Shown here: one piece after another, positions 17,128-25,821 of the stretch
Position numbering within the stretch: the stretch's first letter is position 1
Layout of the letters: each line of letters begins with the position of its first letter
Assembly (NCBI RefSeq): GCF_000820505.1
Contig: NZ_JWJD01000002.1
Location: forward strand, 209,153-273,152
Length of the DNA: 64,000 nucleotides
From: Geoalkalibacter ferrihydriticus DSM 17813
GTDB lineage: Bacteria > Desulfobacterota > Desulfuromonadia > Desulfuromonadales > Geoalkalibacteraceae
Direction: 5' to 3'
Position numbers and translations under genes: made by a program
The notes under the pieces: generated by a model
What the model was told of the DNA's origin: nothing
The model's input: the letters and a program-made list of their open reading frames with translations, nothing else
The model's database searches: none

Positions 17128-18342
17128 TTAATCGCTTTTCAGCTTTATGCTGTACACCATGCCCAGATACCGATCATCACTAAAGATCGGTTTAAAGGTG
17201 AAATAACCGACTCTCCCCTCAAACAATGGCGCTTCTAAAACATCCGCTTGTTGCTTATTCAATATCCGGAAGATCTGCCTGTCGCTTTCGGCCGTTCCGG
17301 GGTTGTAGTCATACTCGATAAGGCTGTTTTCCACCGGAAAGCCAAAACGGTTTATCCCTTTAGCGTTAACCCATTGCACCGAGTAGAGACCCGGCATTGA
17401 TGCGTAAAACTGCTCAAGCAGCGTTATCGCTTTATCTTTATCGTCGTCAATCAGTGCCGTTTTGAAGGTGGTATCCGCAGCCAACAATTCAAGCGCTTGT
17501 TCGGCAGCAACAGCCCCAGTGGTAACTGCTGCCATCGGTTCTTGAGTATGTTCTTCCAACCGAATGCCGATCAGCCTCCAGTCGACTCCGTACAGTGATG
17601 CGCTCGTCCAGAATGCTGTTCTGTCAACATCCTCAGCGGTCAGGTATTCCCTTTTGAAGCGATAGATGCCATGACCCTCGGGAGTGGCGACAATTTTACG
17701 GACCAGCTGAACAAGATCGGTGTAGGGCTGAAATACTTCTGAAGTAAAGATATTGAGGCCAATCTGTGCCGGGTCGATAGCGTACAGGATTCGCCCTTCC
17801 ACATCGATGACCGTGACAGCCAGCGGTGTCCCCTTGACCAGAGGTTGAATGATCTCCCCCAGAAATCTTTCCGGTTTGAACAAAACGCTCACCGAACCGA
17901 TAAAACGACCTTCAGCATTGAAAATCGGATATTCCGCATCAACCGCATCATATCCTTCAACCGAACGGAAAACCCCGCTCAGTACCGGTTTGTGAAGTTC
18001 CAGCATCTGCTTGACTTGTTGCTGATCTGAGATATCAGTGCCTTCAAAATGACGGTATGCGGCAGGCTCAATCGTTGTCAGCAATCCTTGTGTATCGACG
18101 GTGGCGCAATCAACGGCATAGCTGACCTCCTGGCAGAGCGCCGCTAAAACAACCCTGGCTGCTGCACCGGTCAGCCCGGTTTCTCCGAGTTTTTCTGCAG
18201 CGGTTTTGAGCCCGGCGTCAAGACGCTCAAAGGCAGCCGTTGCTTGCTGCTCGGCAATGGTCAACATAACCGGCTGAGTTGCCGCCTGTGCGGCTGAGAT
18301 AATGAGTAGAAAACTAATAAAAATCAGACACATTTTTTTCAT
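17128..18342 (-). CDS. Periplasmic Cache-domain protein, long tandem copy with extra C-terminal module
   Basis: About 404 aa. Residues 1-265 match the neighbouring short copy: signal peptide ending AQA, RHFEGTDISDQQQVKQML, EYPIFNAEGRFIGSVSVLF, SLYGVDWRLIGI. Residues about 285-404 add FYASMPGLYSVQW, INRFGFPVENS, YNPG and YLGMVYSIKLKSD, the module that also ends the double SBP lipoprotein at 9679-11526. No membrane anchor follows the signal peptide. ATG 18342 has AAGGAG at 8 nt, the same leader layout as the short copy, so the ribosome-binding region was duplicated too. Probably a soluble periplasmic sensor component; the partner is unknown. Confidence 0.76.
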   Translation of the reverse strand: MKKMCLIFISFLLIISAAQAATQPVMLTIAEQQATAAFERLDAGLKTAAEKLGETGLTGAAARVVLAALCQEVSYAVDCATVDTQGLLTTIEPAAYRHFEGTDISDQQQVKQMLELHKPVLSGVFRSVEGYDAVDAEYPIFNAEGRFIGSVSVLFKPERFLGEIIQPLVKGTPLAVTVIDVEGRILYAIDPAQIGLNIFTSEVFQPYTDLVQLVRKIVATPEGHGIYRFKREYLTAEDVDRTAFWTSASLYGVDWRLIGIRLEEHTQEPMAAVTTGAVAAEQALELLAADTTFKTALIDDDKDKAITLLEQFYASMPGLYSVQWVNAKGINRFGFPVENSLIEYDYNPGTAESDRQIFRILNKQQADVLEAPLFEGRVGYFTFKPIFSDDRYLGMVYSIKLKSD

Positions 18343-18421
18343 GACAAACACTCCTTTTTATATGTGATTTCAGCTAGTTGAGAACACTGAATCTAAATGT
18401 AGTTCACGACTCGGAAACCAA

Positions 18422-20035
18422 TTAGAAGCTGTACCCCAAGGTCGCCCAAATCCGGGGATCACGATCCTTGCTGTCGGACAGCGGCTCACCACCTCGGGTA
18501 CGCCAGGCGACGGCGATGTCGGTGGTGAACCTTTTGTAGTTGGCGCGCACACCCATCCCTCCGCCGTCAATACGGCGATGGTTGTCGGAACCATCCTCAT
18601 GTTTGTTGATGCGCACATGACCTACGTCATAAAACAGATAGGGGCTTAGCTGCTTGATGCGGTAGCGCAGTTCGATCTGGGCGAGAATCCCTTGATCGCC
18701 GTAGCCTTCGCCGCTGGGATAGGCGCGTACCCCATAAACCCCGCCGACACCAAAGTCTTCGGAGGAATCAAGGTTACTGTCACTTTTCTGGCCGCTGACG
18801 CGGGTAAAGAGGGTCAGGTTGTTGGTAATCTGCTGTAAGCGAGCAACATCGAGGGTCACCTTGTGGAAGCTGCCTTCGGGGCGGTCGTTGACGTTGGTTT
18901 TGACCCGCCCCGGGGTCCAGGTCAGGCTGCCGTAGGTGATCCCGGCACCCAGGATGCCGTCACGGTGATCGAACAACAGGCTGACCGGCATACTGTCGCT
19001 GGTGCGGCGGGTACGGTCGGCGAGGTTTTCATCGATCAGGCGCTTGTGCTGATAGATGGCGCTTAAGGTCAGATTGCCACGCTGGGTACGGATGATCGGG
19101 TAGCTGAGACCGACGCTGGTGATGTGGGCTTTGCCGGTGCTGTCGAGGGAAGAGTATTCCTTGCCGAGTTCATAGTCGGTATAGGCGTAACCCACCTGGC
19201 CGCGCAGTCCCGATGAGCCGAGGGGAACACTATAGGTAGCGGAACCGAGCAGCAGGGTTTCGCTGGTGATCATAGCGCGCAGTTGCAGTTGATCACCGAC
19301 CAGCACCAGGGGATTGAGGTTGAGTCCTGCGCGGGTGCGATATTCGCCGGTGTAGCGGTTGCCATGGTTGTCAACAGCGATATCACCGCTATAACGCTTA
19401 TCGGCTTCGACTGTCACCAACAGATCGCCGGTGCCAAGTTCCTGTCCGGGGCGGATCAGGGGAGATGTTCGCAAGCCAGGCAGATCATCGAGAATCAGGG
19501 TGGCGCGCTCTAAAGGGGCAGAGGCAATGACACCACCAGACTTAAGGCTGCCAAGGCGACGCTGGGCAGCAGCAGCGAGCTTGTCATCCCCCTGGGCGGT
19601 GATTTGCCCGTAGCGGCCTTCGACAATCTGAATCTGAACGGTCCCGTCGCTTAAGGTCTGGGCAGGGAGAAAAGCACGGGCGAACGGGTAACCGTTGTGG
19701 TGGTAATAGCTGGTCACCTGCCAGGCGATATCGCGCAGTCCGGCCAGGTCGTAGGATTGATCCAGTAACTCATCCACAACCTGCTCAAGTTGCTCCGTAC
19801 TGAAGACGCTGTGACCGGAAAATTCAATGCGGGCAACTTCCACCGTCGGGCCACCAGGGGCGGTGGGGTCTTGCGTCTGGGGTTCGATGACTAAACCGTC
19901 GCTGGGGAACGGCAATTGGGGTGGCATCTGCAACTGTTGCAGGGTTTGGCCGGTATCGGGAGGTATCTGGGCGAAAGCGGGCAGGGCGATGAGGACTGCT
20001 GCAAAGGCAGCAATGAAGCGTATTGTTAAGTTCAC
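18422..20035 (-). CDS. TpsB outer-membrane transporter (ShlB/FhaC/HecB family)
   Basis: 537 aa two-partner-secretion translocator. Signal peptide ends AFAQ. POTRA domains span about residues 65-210 (VEVARIEFSGHSVFSTEQLEQVV, YHHNGYPFARAFLPAQTLSDG, QIVEGRYG), then a 16-strand barrel with the family VRAYPSGEGYGDQG motif near residue 440 and an aromatic C-terminal residue in LGYSF. It exports the TpsA protein encoded 117 bp upstream in the same direction. POTRA domains recognise the TPS domain of the passenger in the periplasm. The length fits the family. Confidence 0.92.
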   Translation of the reverse strand: MNLTIRFIAAFAAVLIALPAFAQIPPDTGQTLQQLQMPPQLPFPSDGLVIEPQTQDPTAPGGPTVEVARIEFSGHSVFSTEQLEQVVDELLDQSYDLAGLRDIAWQVTSYYHHNGYPFARAFLPAQTLSDGTVQIQIVEGRYGQITAQGDDKLAAAAQRRLGSLKSGGVIASAPLERATLILDDLPGLRTSPLIRPGQELGTGDLLVTVEADKRYSGDIAVDNHGNRYTGEYRTRAGLNLNPLVLVGDQLQLRAMITSETLLLGSATYSVPLGSSGLRGQVGYAYTDYELGKEYSSLDSTGKAHITSVGLSYPIIRTQRGNLTLSAIYQHKRLIDENLADRTRRTSDSMPVSLLFDHRDGILGAGITYGSLTWTPGRVKTNVNDRPEGSFHKVTLDVARLQQITNNLTLFTRVSGQKSDSNLDSSEDFGVGGVYGVRAYPSGEGYGDQGILAQIELRYRIKQLSPYLFYDVGHVRINKHEDGSDNHRRIDGGGMGVRANYKRFTTDIAVAWRTRGGEPLSDSKDRDPRIWATLGYSF

Positions 20036-20152
20036 GTTGTTGGTTCCTTTTTGCTCTATGTGAAAAAGATACTAATTGTTGAGTGCCGTGCAGAGCGAGG
20101 ACAGGCGCGATTCTGTCAGAGACAGGGACGGAATCGGGCCTGTGTGATCTGC

Positions 20153-23100
20153 TTAGTTGCTGTCGTCGTTTGTTGATCCTTCATCTGTAGCGTAGTTGAT
20201 ACCACCGGACATGACGGAGACATTCATGAAACCGGAGGCGTCGCGGCCGGATTGATAGCTACTTCCGGTAATACTGGTGCCATCTCCGCTGTCAGTACCG
20301 ACATCAGAATCAGCGTCGACGAATTTCAGGCCACCGCTGAAGCTGGCGTCGGGGGTTCCTACTGCGGGTGTTTGCACGGAGGGAGTCAAAATAATGGGCG
20401 CACCTGTGGGGGTGACTGTGCCGCCAGTCATCTGCCCTACCACCTGGGTAGCGGTATTCTGGGCGGCAGTTTGTGCTGTTTGCAGTTGCTCATTAATTAA
20501 TATGGTCAATGTGCCGTTATTGGCGGTGATCAGATAGTTGCTATTGGCAAGGACCGAGGCGTCGATGGTGTAATTACCGACTCTCTCACCGGCAGTACGA
20601 GTAAGGGCGCCAGTCAGTTGGTCTTCACCGACGAGATTTCCAGCGGTAATTTGATACGTCAGGTCGGGATCGGCATTGCCATAGACTTTGCTTTTGTCAT
20701 CAGCAACAACCGTGATGGGACGCGGGGTGATGGTCAGGGTGCCTGGTGTATTGCCACTTTCAGCTTCAGTGTAACCAGTTCGCAAAATGTCAACATGGAG
20801 ATTGTTGTAGGTTCCTGCATTGGTATAGCTTGTCACAACTGTGGCATTCGTATCTAAAAACCTATAATCTGTGCCAAACTCCCATCCACTGAAACTTGCA
20901 CCAAAGAGGGTTTCCGCACTCCAGAAATCACTGAGCGTATAAGCCGTTCCTTCGTAGGGACGTCTCACATTTGAAAGACTATAGCTCAATGCTTCTGGCG
21001 CTATTATCCAAATATGTGTCCCCCCCATGCTCAGTTCAGGAAACAAACTATCTCCTACACCTACATCCCAACCCGCATTAACAAACGTACTGAATTTATT
21101 TAATTCAGCAGTGGTTTTACCAACAACCCCGGCAGGATCGACCTCCCCGCTACCAACGCCACGGGTAATACCGGCACCGGCTGTTTCGATGTTCCACAAG
21201 TTATTACTCAAAACGGCATCGTCTTCCGCTCCAATCAACCCACCGACATCAGCTGTGCCGCTAACGCTGCCAACGGCGTAGCTGTTGCGAACGCTGCCGC
21301 TAACGTCGCCGCCGTCTTTGGAAATGGAGCCGACTAATCCGCCAACCTTTTCAGCTCCAACGACATCACCTGTGGCGTAACTGTTGTCAATGTCACTTTC
21401 CATCAGCTCACCGACGAGCCCACCAACACCATTCCCTGTAGCCGTAACGGTGGAAGTGCTGTAGCTGTTGCTGATAGTAGAATTCCATGCAGCTCCAATC
21501 AGGCCGCCGGCATATGCATCATCCCAATCGCTTTCGCCAGCAGTCACAGTGCCGGCACTGCTCGACTTGTCTACCCTGGCACCCATGAAGAGCATACCCG
21601 CTACGCCACCGACACCGTTTTGACCAACGACCGTTACATCAGTGTGCACATTGAGGATGGATATCTCCTGAAATCCAAGGGCAAAACCGAGCAGACCACC
21701 CGCACTCCCTCCTTCAACACTGCCGCCGTCAATGGTGATACTTTCAAATCGGACGGAATCGTCCCAAGCGACTACCATGCCTGCAAGCACACCAGCGAGC
21801 TCAGTACCATTGACAGAAACATTCGTAAGCCTCAGATTTTCTACTGACCCTCCTTTGAATGTACCAAAGAGGCCAGCCAACACATCCTGGTCGGTCGCAA
21901 GCCCGTCGATGGTATGTTCACCTCCATCAAAATGTCCCATAAACCCATCGGAGTTTTCCATAGTACTACCTTCGATATATGGGGCGATCGGACTCCAGCC
22001 ATGGCCGTCATTCGCCAAGGTCAGTACCCCATCGACAAAGGTGCCAACTTCGGTGTTGTAGCCGGCAGTCTCAGTACCGAGATCGTTTGACAGCAGGAAA
22101 TGAAATCCCTTATTGGCGACAACATTAATGTTCTGCAACTGAGTCCAGTCAGTGATGGTGTAAGCAGCGTCAGCATTACCCCAGCCACTGGCAAAGAGGG
22201 TTGACAGCATATCGTCACGGTGGGCACTGGTAGTAACATGGGTTAAGTAAGGTGTTGAGAGGCCATAACCCTCCACCGTAGTGCCATCGACAAATGACCA
22301 GATCGATGAATCCCAATTACCATACGTCGATGAATCCCTCATCTCGGCAGTGGTTTTGCCAATTCCACCCGCTGAAGTTGTGTGTCCGGATGCTTGCATA
22401 TCCCAGAAACTGTTGGTGATATTATCGTTATCTGATCGAGGGACAGGGGTCTCAGCATCGACATACATCATATTGGTCCCGATCAATCCACCGACATTTT
22501 CAGCATCACTGGCATGTAAAATTTGCCCAACTGCATAGGAATCAGCTACTGATGAGTCAACCAAGTGACCGACAAGCCCACCAAATTCAGCATGATTCTC
22601 CCCCGAGCCCCCCTTGTCAGCTCCTGTAATCGTTACTTGCGCGTAAGAGTTTTCGATTGCTGAATACTCTGCACCCCCGACTAACCCACCGACCATAAGG
22701 TTACCGGTGACATTTCCCATAGCGTAGTTTTTACTTATTGCAGAAACGACAAGCACACCAGCAAGCCCACCAATTCCTTCATTGCCAGTGACATTTGCCC
22801 TAGCGTAGCTTTCACTTATCGTAGATAAGGCAAGCGCGCCAACAAGTCCACCAACACCATCATTACCAGTGACATTGCCCGTAGCGTAGCTTCCTCCTAT
22901 CCTGGAAAAGAAAAGCCCACCAGCAAGGCCACCGACAAAGTCTCCCCCTGTGACATTAACATTGGTCAGACCGATGTTAGCGATGGATGAATCCATTGCA
23001 ACGCCAAATAACCCCACACCATTAGTATCTGGACGGTTGATAAACAAACCATCGACAGTACGCCCAAGGCCGTCAAAGTTTCCTTTAAATGGAATTATCC

Positions 23101-24631
23101 AATCTCCAATCGGTACAAAACCGGCAGACGTAGAATCAACAAGATTCCATGTGGAAGTGACCATTGCGTCAATATTTGAACCCAGCTCATAGGTTCCATT
23201 GAGAGCCGTGTTCATCCATTGCAGTTGTTCGACGTTGTGGATAACGACTTTTCCGTTGTCATAAAAAACCACTGCATCCGTTACATTGCTCGCATCAAAA
23301 TACACCCCGCCACCCGTGGTGTTGGTGTTTTCAATTGTGGCGTTGACGTAGATGTTGTTAGTAGCATCCAGTGTAAGTTTGGTATTTGCAACCCAAACCA
23401 CATCGGCATTGATATGAATATCGCCAGGTTCACTGCCTGTGTCAGTTACTGTCTCTATTGTCACGTTTGTGGTATTGAGGCTTGAGGTGAGTGTGTCAGC
23501 GCCAATGCCACTATCCGTTTGTGGGGTCGATCCTGCTGCAATGGTAAAATCTGTCGGGTCGATCAACCATTCCCCGGTTTTGCCGTTTGCGGCTTTGGTC
23601 GTCACCACCAGGTCGGGTTGGATTTGCACCTTGGCGGCTGAAGTTTCAACAAAGCCACCATCGCCACCGTTCAGGGCACTGGCATCGAGCGTTCCCTCCA
23701 CCTCGATGCGACCATTGACCATATCCCCCATCAGGAAGATTTCGCCTTTTGCCCCTGTCGCCAGGGTCTGGGCTTCGGTGATCCCGGTGTGGTTGATGAC
23801 GGTGCTGGTGAGTTCACCTGCGGCGCGGGCGGTGAGGTAAACCAGTCCACCATCAGCTTTAATCGCCCCGCCCTGTTCGATCAGGGCATCAATCGCAGCT
23901 TCTTCGACTTGAATCTTCACGGAACCGCCGAGGTCGAGGGTCACTTTGCTGCCTGCGCCCATCAACACATGGCCACCGTTGGCGGTGAGGGTGCCGCTGT
24001 TGTCGATGCGGGCAGCGATCAGGGCGATGGTGCCGCCGATTGTTCCATCACCGTGGGCGGTGATATTCCCCTGATTGACGATGGCGTTGCTGGAATTGTC
24101 TTCAAAGCGGTAATTCCCCGCCATGAAATCGTCATTGGTGATGTTGAGGGTCGAAGCGACGATGCCTCCCACATTAACCTGGGCGGTGGAGGAGAAGAGC
24201 ACCCCGTTGGCATTGACCAGAAACACCTGACCGTTGGCATTGAGCGCTCCCTGAATGACTGAGGCATCGGCACCGGTTACCCGGTTGAGCGCTACAGCGC
24301 TGCTGGAGGGCTGGTTGAAGTTGACGGTATTATTCTGACCAATGGAAAAGGAGGTCCAGTCCGCCGCCATGCGTTGGGTATCTTGCGTCACGGTCATGGT
24401 GTTGCCGCTGGTGGCGATAGCACCGGAACCGGCAACGATATTGCCGCCCGTGGGCAGGGTACCGGCCACCGCCGTACCGCTGCAGATCCAGAGAGTCAAC
24501 AGCAGTGAAGCTGCCAGCAATCGTAAGCGGCCCCGCTTGCCTGATCCACGGCCGTGGCTCGAAACGATCTCAGAAACGGCGACAAAGGTACCCAGAGCAT
24601 CACTCCAGATGGAACGGAAAATATTATTCAT
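20153..24631 (-). CDS. TpsA filamentous-haemagglutinin-like exoprotein with GLUG and MBG repeats
   Basis: About 1,492 aa. The start at ATG 24631 (MNNIFRSIWSDALGTFVAV) gives a classic extended signal peptide region and has GAGGAG 7 nt upstream; the longer upstream frame is not used. The TPS secretion domain (about residues 55-300) shows LPTGGNIVAGSGAI, NFNQPSSSAVALNRVTG, GRIDGALNANG-like and NPNGV-like loops. The middle carries many GLUG-type units (VGGLVG cores with SYATGNV turns). Near the C-terminus are MBG-type domains (ITPRPITVVADDKSKVYG). No toxin, intein or anchoring domain is seen, so it is more likely an adhesin than a contact-dependent inhibition toxin. Exported by the downstream TpsB. 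Confidence 0.92.
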   Translation of the reverse strand: MNNIFRSIWSDALGTFVAVSEIVSSHGRGSGKRGRLRLLAASLLLTLWICSGTAVAGTLPTGGNIVAGSGAIATSGNTMTVTQDTQRMAADWTSFSIGQNNTVNFNQPSSSAVALNRVTGADASVIQGALNANGQVFLVNANGVLFSSTAQVNVGGIVASTLNITNDDFMAGNYRFEDNSSNAIVNQGNITAHGDGTIGGTIALIAARIDNSGTLTANGGHVLMGAGSKVTLDLGGSVKIQVEEAAIDALIEQGGAIKADGGLVYLTARAAGELTSTVINHTGITEAQTLATGAKGEIFLMGDMVNGRIEVEGTLDASALNGGDGGFVETSAAKVQIQPDLVVTTKAANGKTGEWLIDPTDFTIAAGSTPQTDSGIGADTLTSSLNTTNVTIETVTDTGSEPGDIHINADVVWVANTKLTLDATNNIYVNATIENTNTTGGGVYFDASNVTDAVVFYDNGKVVIHNVEQLQWMNTALNGTYELGSNIDAMVTSTWNLVDSTSAGFVPIGDWIIPFKGNFDGLGRTVDGLFINRPDTNGVGLFGVAMDSSIANIGLTNVNVTGGDFVGGLAGGLFFSRIGGSYATGNVTGNDGVGGLVGALALSTISESYARANVTGNEGIGGLAGVLVVSAISKNYAMGNVTGNLMVGGLVGGAEYSAIENSYAQVTITGADKGGSGENHAEFGGLVGHLVDSSVADSYAVGQILHASDAENVGGLIGTNMMYVDAETPVPRSDNDNITNSFWDMQASGHTTSAGGIGKTTAEMRDSSTYGNWDSSIWSFVDGTTVEGYGLSTPYLTHVTTSAHRDDMLSTLFASGWGNADAAYTITDWTQLQNINVVANKGFHFLLSNDLGTETAGYNTEVGTFVDGVLTLANDGHGWSPIAPYIEGSTMENSDGFMGHFDGGEHTIDGLATDQDVLAGLFGTFKGGSVENLRLTNVSVNGTELAGVLAGMVVAWDDSVRFESITIDGGSVEGGSAGGLLGFALGFQEISILNVHTDVTVVGQNGVGGVAGMLFMGARVDKSSSAGTVTAGESDWDDAYAGGLIGAAWNSTISNSYSTSTVTATGNGVGGLVGELMESDIDNSYATGDVVGAEKVGGLVGSISKDGGDVSGSVRNSYAVGSVSGTADVGGLIGAEDDAVLSNNLWNIETAGAGITRGVGSGEVDPAGVVGKTTAELNKFSTFVNAGWDVGVGDSLFPELSMGGTHIWIIAPEALSYSLSNVRRPYEGTAYTLSDFWSAETLFGASFSGWEFGTDYRFLDTNATVVTSYTNAGTYNNLHVDILRTGYTEAESGNTPGTLTITPRPITVVADDKSKVYGNADPDLTYQITAGNLVGEDQLTGALTRTAGERVGNYTIDASVLANSNYLITANNGTLTILINEQLQTAQTAAQNTATQVVGQMTGGTVTPTGAPIILTPSVQTPAVGTPDASFSGGLKFVDADSDVGTDSGDGTSITGSSYQSGRDASGFMNVSVMSGGINYATDEGSTNDDSN

Positions 24632-24666
24632 GGCGTACTCCTCAATGTGGGACAGGTTGATGGCGT

Positions 24667-24815
24667 CGCAAAAATTCGCCAACTGCGGTGCAAGCTTCAA
24701 CTCCGTCTTAATTGTCTCGCTACCTCAACGTACCTAAGTACGCCTCCTCGCTCGACAATTACGCGCCTTGCATTTGGCGTTTTTAGCTTAGTTCTCTTCA
24801 TTTGACATTTTTTGC
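24667..24815. repeat. Long imperfect palindrome upstream of tpsA
   Basis: Nested inverted repeats are centred on CGTAC-CTAA-GTACG (24729-24742). Flanking arms include TAATTGTCTCGC against GCTCGACAATTA, TTCGCCAACTGC against GCATTTGGCGTTTTT, and CGCAAAAA against TTTTTTGCG at the outer ends. The layout resembles dispersed intergenic palindromes of Desulfuromonadales genomes, as far as I recall. It occupies most of the tpsA 5' region and would form a long hairpin in the leader RNA. Confidence 0.6.
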
Positions 24816-24829
24816 GAAAGTCTGAAATT

Positions 24830-24914
24830 CGTCATTCTGGCGTGATTTTGGCCGGAATCCAGATCTTTTAAAGTTTAAATTCTGGATCCCCGACAAAAGC
24901 ATACGGGGATGACG
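24830..24914. repeat. Inverted pair of REP-like 33-bp arms
   Basis: The left arm 24830-24862 and the inverted right arm 24882-24914 both begin CGTCAT and end ATCCAG when read inward, matching at about 24 of 33 positions and separated by a 19-bp AT-rich spacer. Each arm is itself partly self-complementary (CCCCG with CGGGG on the right). This is the common REP/MITE layout. The right arm is in frame with the end of the NHLP-type gene. Confidence 0.65.
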
Positions 24915-25173
24915 ATTCTTGGACTGAAGGTGAATAGTTACGATTTTGATTTATTTCCTTGGTCGTCACTGCCCGGCAGAGACCGGGATTCAGCTGCGCC
25001 GCAACCTCGTTGATAACCTGCAGCTTCAGGCCGGACAGGAGGCTCAGTTCGGTTGTGGTCAGCACATAACCTTGCTGCATACAAGCGACCTCCAGTGACT
25101 CTTTAGCCGAACGACGAAATCCCTCATCGGTCAAAAGCCTTCCTAATACGCGTTCGACCGCCTCTTGAGACAT
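24868..25173 (-). CDS. NHLP-type (Os1348-like) small protein
   Basis: 101 aa. Residues 1 to about 70 (MSQEAVERVLGRLLTDEGF, YVLTTTELSLLSGLK, EVAAQLNPGLCRAV) resemble the Os1348-type NHLP clan, proteins related to nitrile-hydratase-like leader peptides of RiPP precursors. Two Cys are present (in VACMQQG and GLCRAV). There is no Gly-Gly or Gly-Ala cleavage site, and no modification enzyme or peptidase-ABC gene in the window, so peptide production is not shown. ATG 25173 has GGAGG 5 nt upstream. The last 16 residues plus the stop are encoded by the REP-like arm and its spacer, so the original C-terminus was probably replaced. A sigma-54 promoter lies upstream. Confidence 0.65.
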   Translation of the reverse strand: MSQEAVERVLGRLLTDEGFRRSAKESLEVACMQQGYVLTTTELSLLSGLKLQVINEVAAQLNPGLCRAVTTKEINQNRNYSPSVQESSSPYAFVGDPEFKL

Positions 25174-25247
25174 AGCATCCTCCTGCAAGACAGGAATGTC
25201 CACATTCGGACAATATTGATTGGTAATTAGCTAACGAACAGAGTAGG

Positions 25248-25263
25248 AGCGAAATCTATGCCA
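25248..25263 (-). promoter_or_regulatory. Candidate sigma-54 promoter of the NHLP-type gene
   Basis: On the minus strand TGGCATAGATTTCGCT has GG and GC elements with exact -24/-12 spacing (consensus TGGCACGN4TTGCW); the -12 box is TCGC rather than TTGC. It would start transcription about 65 nt before ATG 25173 and lies 50-100 bp downstream of two palindromes suited to an enhancer-binding protein. Confidence 0.65.
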
Positions 25264-25316
25264 GATATGTAGAAGATGTAATTTCGATAAGTTAACTGAA
25301 TTCAACAAAAAAGAGT

Positions 25317-25351
25317 TGTCCCGCAGAGGACATATTGTCCCGGCCGGGACA
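25317..25351. promoter_or_regulatory. Two TGTCCC-N4-GGGACA-type palindromes (candidate activator sites)
   Basis: TGTCCCGCAGAGGACA (25317-25332) and the perfect 16-bp palindrome TGTCCCGGCCGGGACA (25336-25351) are spaced 19 bp start to start, just under two helical turns. They sit upstream of the sigma-54 promoter and just after the stop of the sigma-54 activator remnant, as expected for Fis-type HTH binding sites. Confidence 0.65.
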
Positions 25352-25376
25352 GTCGGTAGGAGTTTAGAGTGCAGAA

Positions 25377-25769
25377 TCAGTAAAACAGCTTGCGGGAGGC
25401 CTTCAGCAAGCGAGCAGCAGAGGATTTATTGTTGTTCCACTGAGCCAGTGCCCAATCCATGACTTGCCGATTGACGGCAGCGAGGGAAAACTCTTCAGGG
25501 GAAAAGTTAAAATTGAGGGAGATGCGTCCACGGTCCAACTCTTCATGGCACACTTCATCCTGTTGTTGCAGACACAGGTGTTTTGGTTGAATCAGTTCGC
25601 CACTGGAGGTTATGGCGGCATATTCCAGCAGGTTGCGCAGCTCACGGATATTACCGGGCCAGTCGTAGGCGAGGAGCTGATCAAGGGCTGCCTGTGAAAG
25701 CCCAGGCTGCGGTTTGCCTTGATGCTTTCTAAAAACATCCAGAAAGGTTTCAGGCAGTCGGGGGAGTGT
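25377..25769 (-). pseudogene. 3' remnant of a sigma-54-dependent Fis-family activator
   Basis: The readable part begins mid-domain: LPRLPETFLDVFRKHQGK, then [20 protein letters not shown] (end of the AAA+ region) and a Fis-type HTH, NRQVMDWALAQWNNNKSSAARLLKASRKLFY. The sensor, Walker A, GAFTGA loop and Walker B are absent. The open frame continues to 25889, but those residues show no homology and overlap the AlpA-like gene on the other strand, so the junction near 25770 marks a deletion or insertion. The HTH also ends a few residues early at TGA. Without the AAA+ core it cannot activate sigma-54, though the HTH could still bind DNA if expressed. Confidence 0.72.
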
Positions 25770-25821
25770 CGTCCTGTCTCGACTGCACTTTTTTATCCAA
25801 AAACCCAAAAACGGAGGATCC

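Noticed and set aside
20153-24631. Contact-dependent inhibition (CdiA) toxin
   Set aside because: The C-terminus is MBG-type and disordered, with no VENN-like motif, toxin domain or downstream immunity gene; an adhesin is more likely.
24868-25173. Full RiPP biosynthetic cluster
   Set aside because: Only the NHLP-type small gene is present. No LanM, YcaO, radical SAM or peptidase-ABC genes lie in the window, so I do not claim a product.
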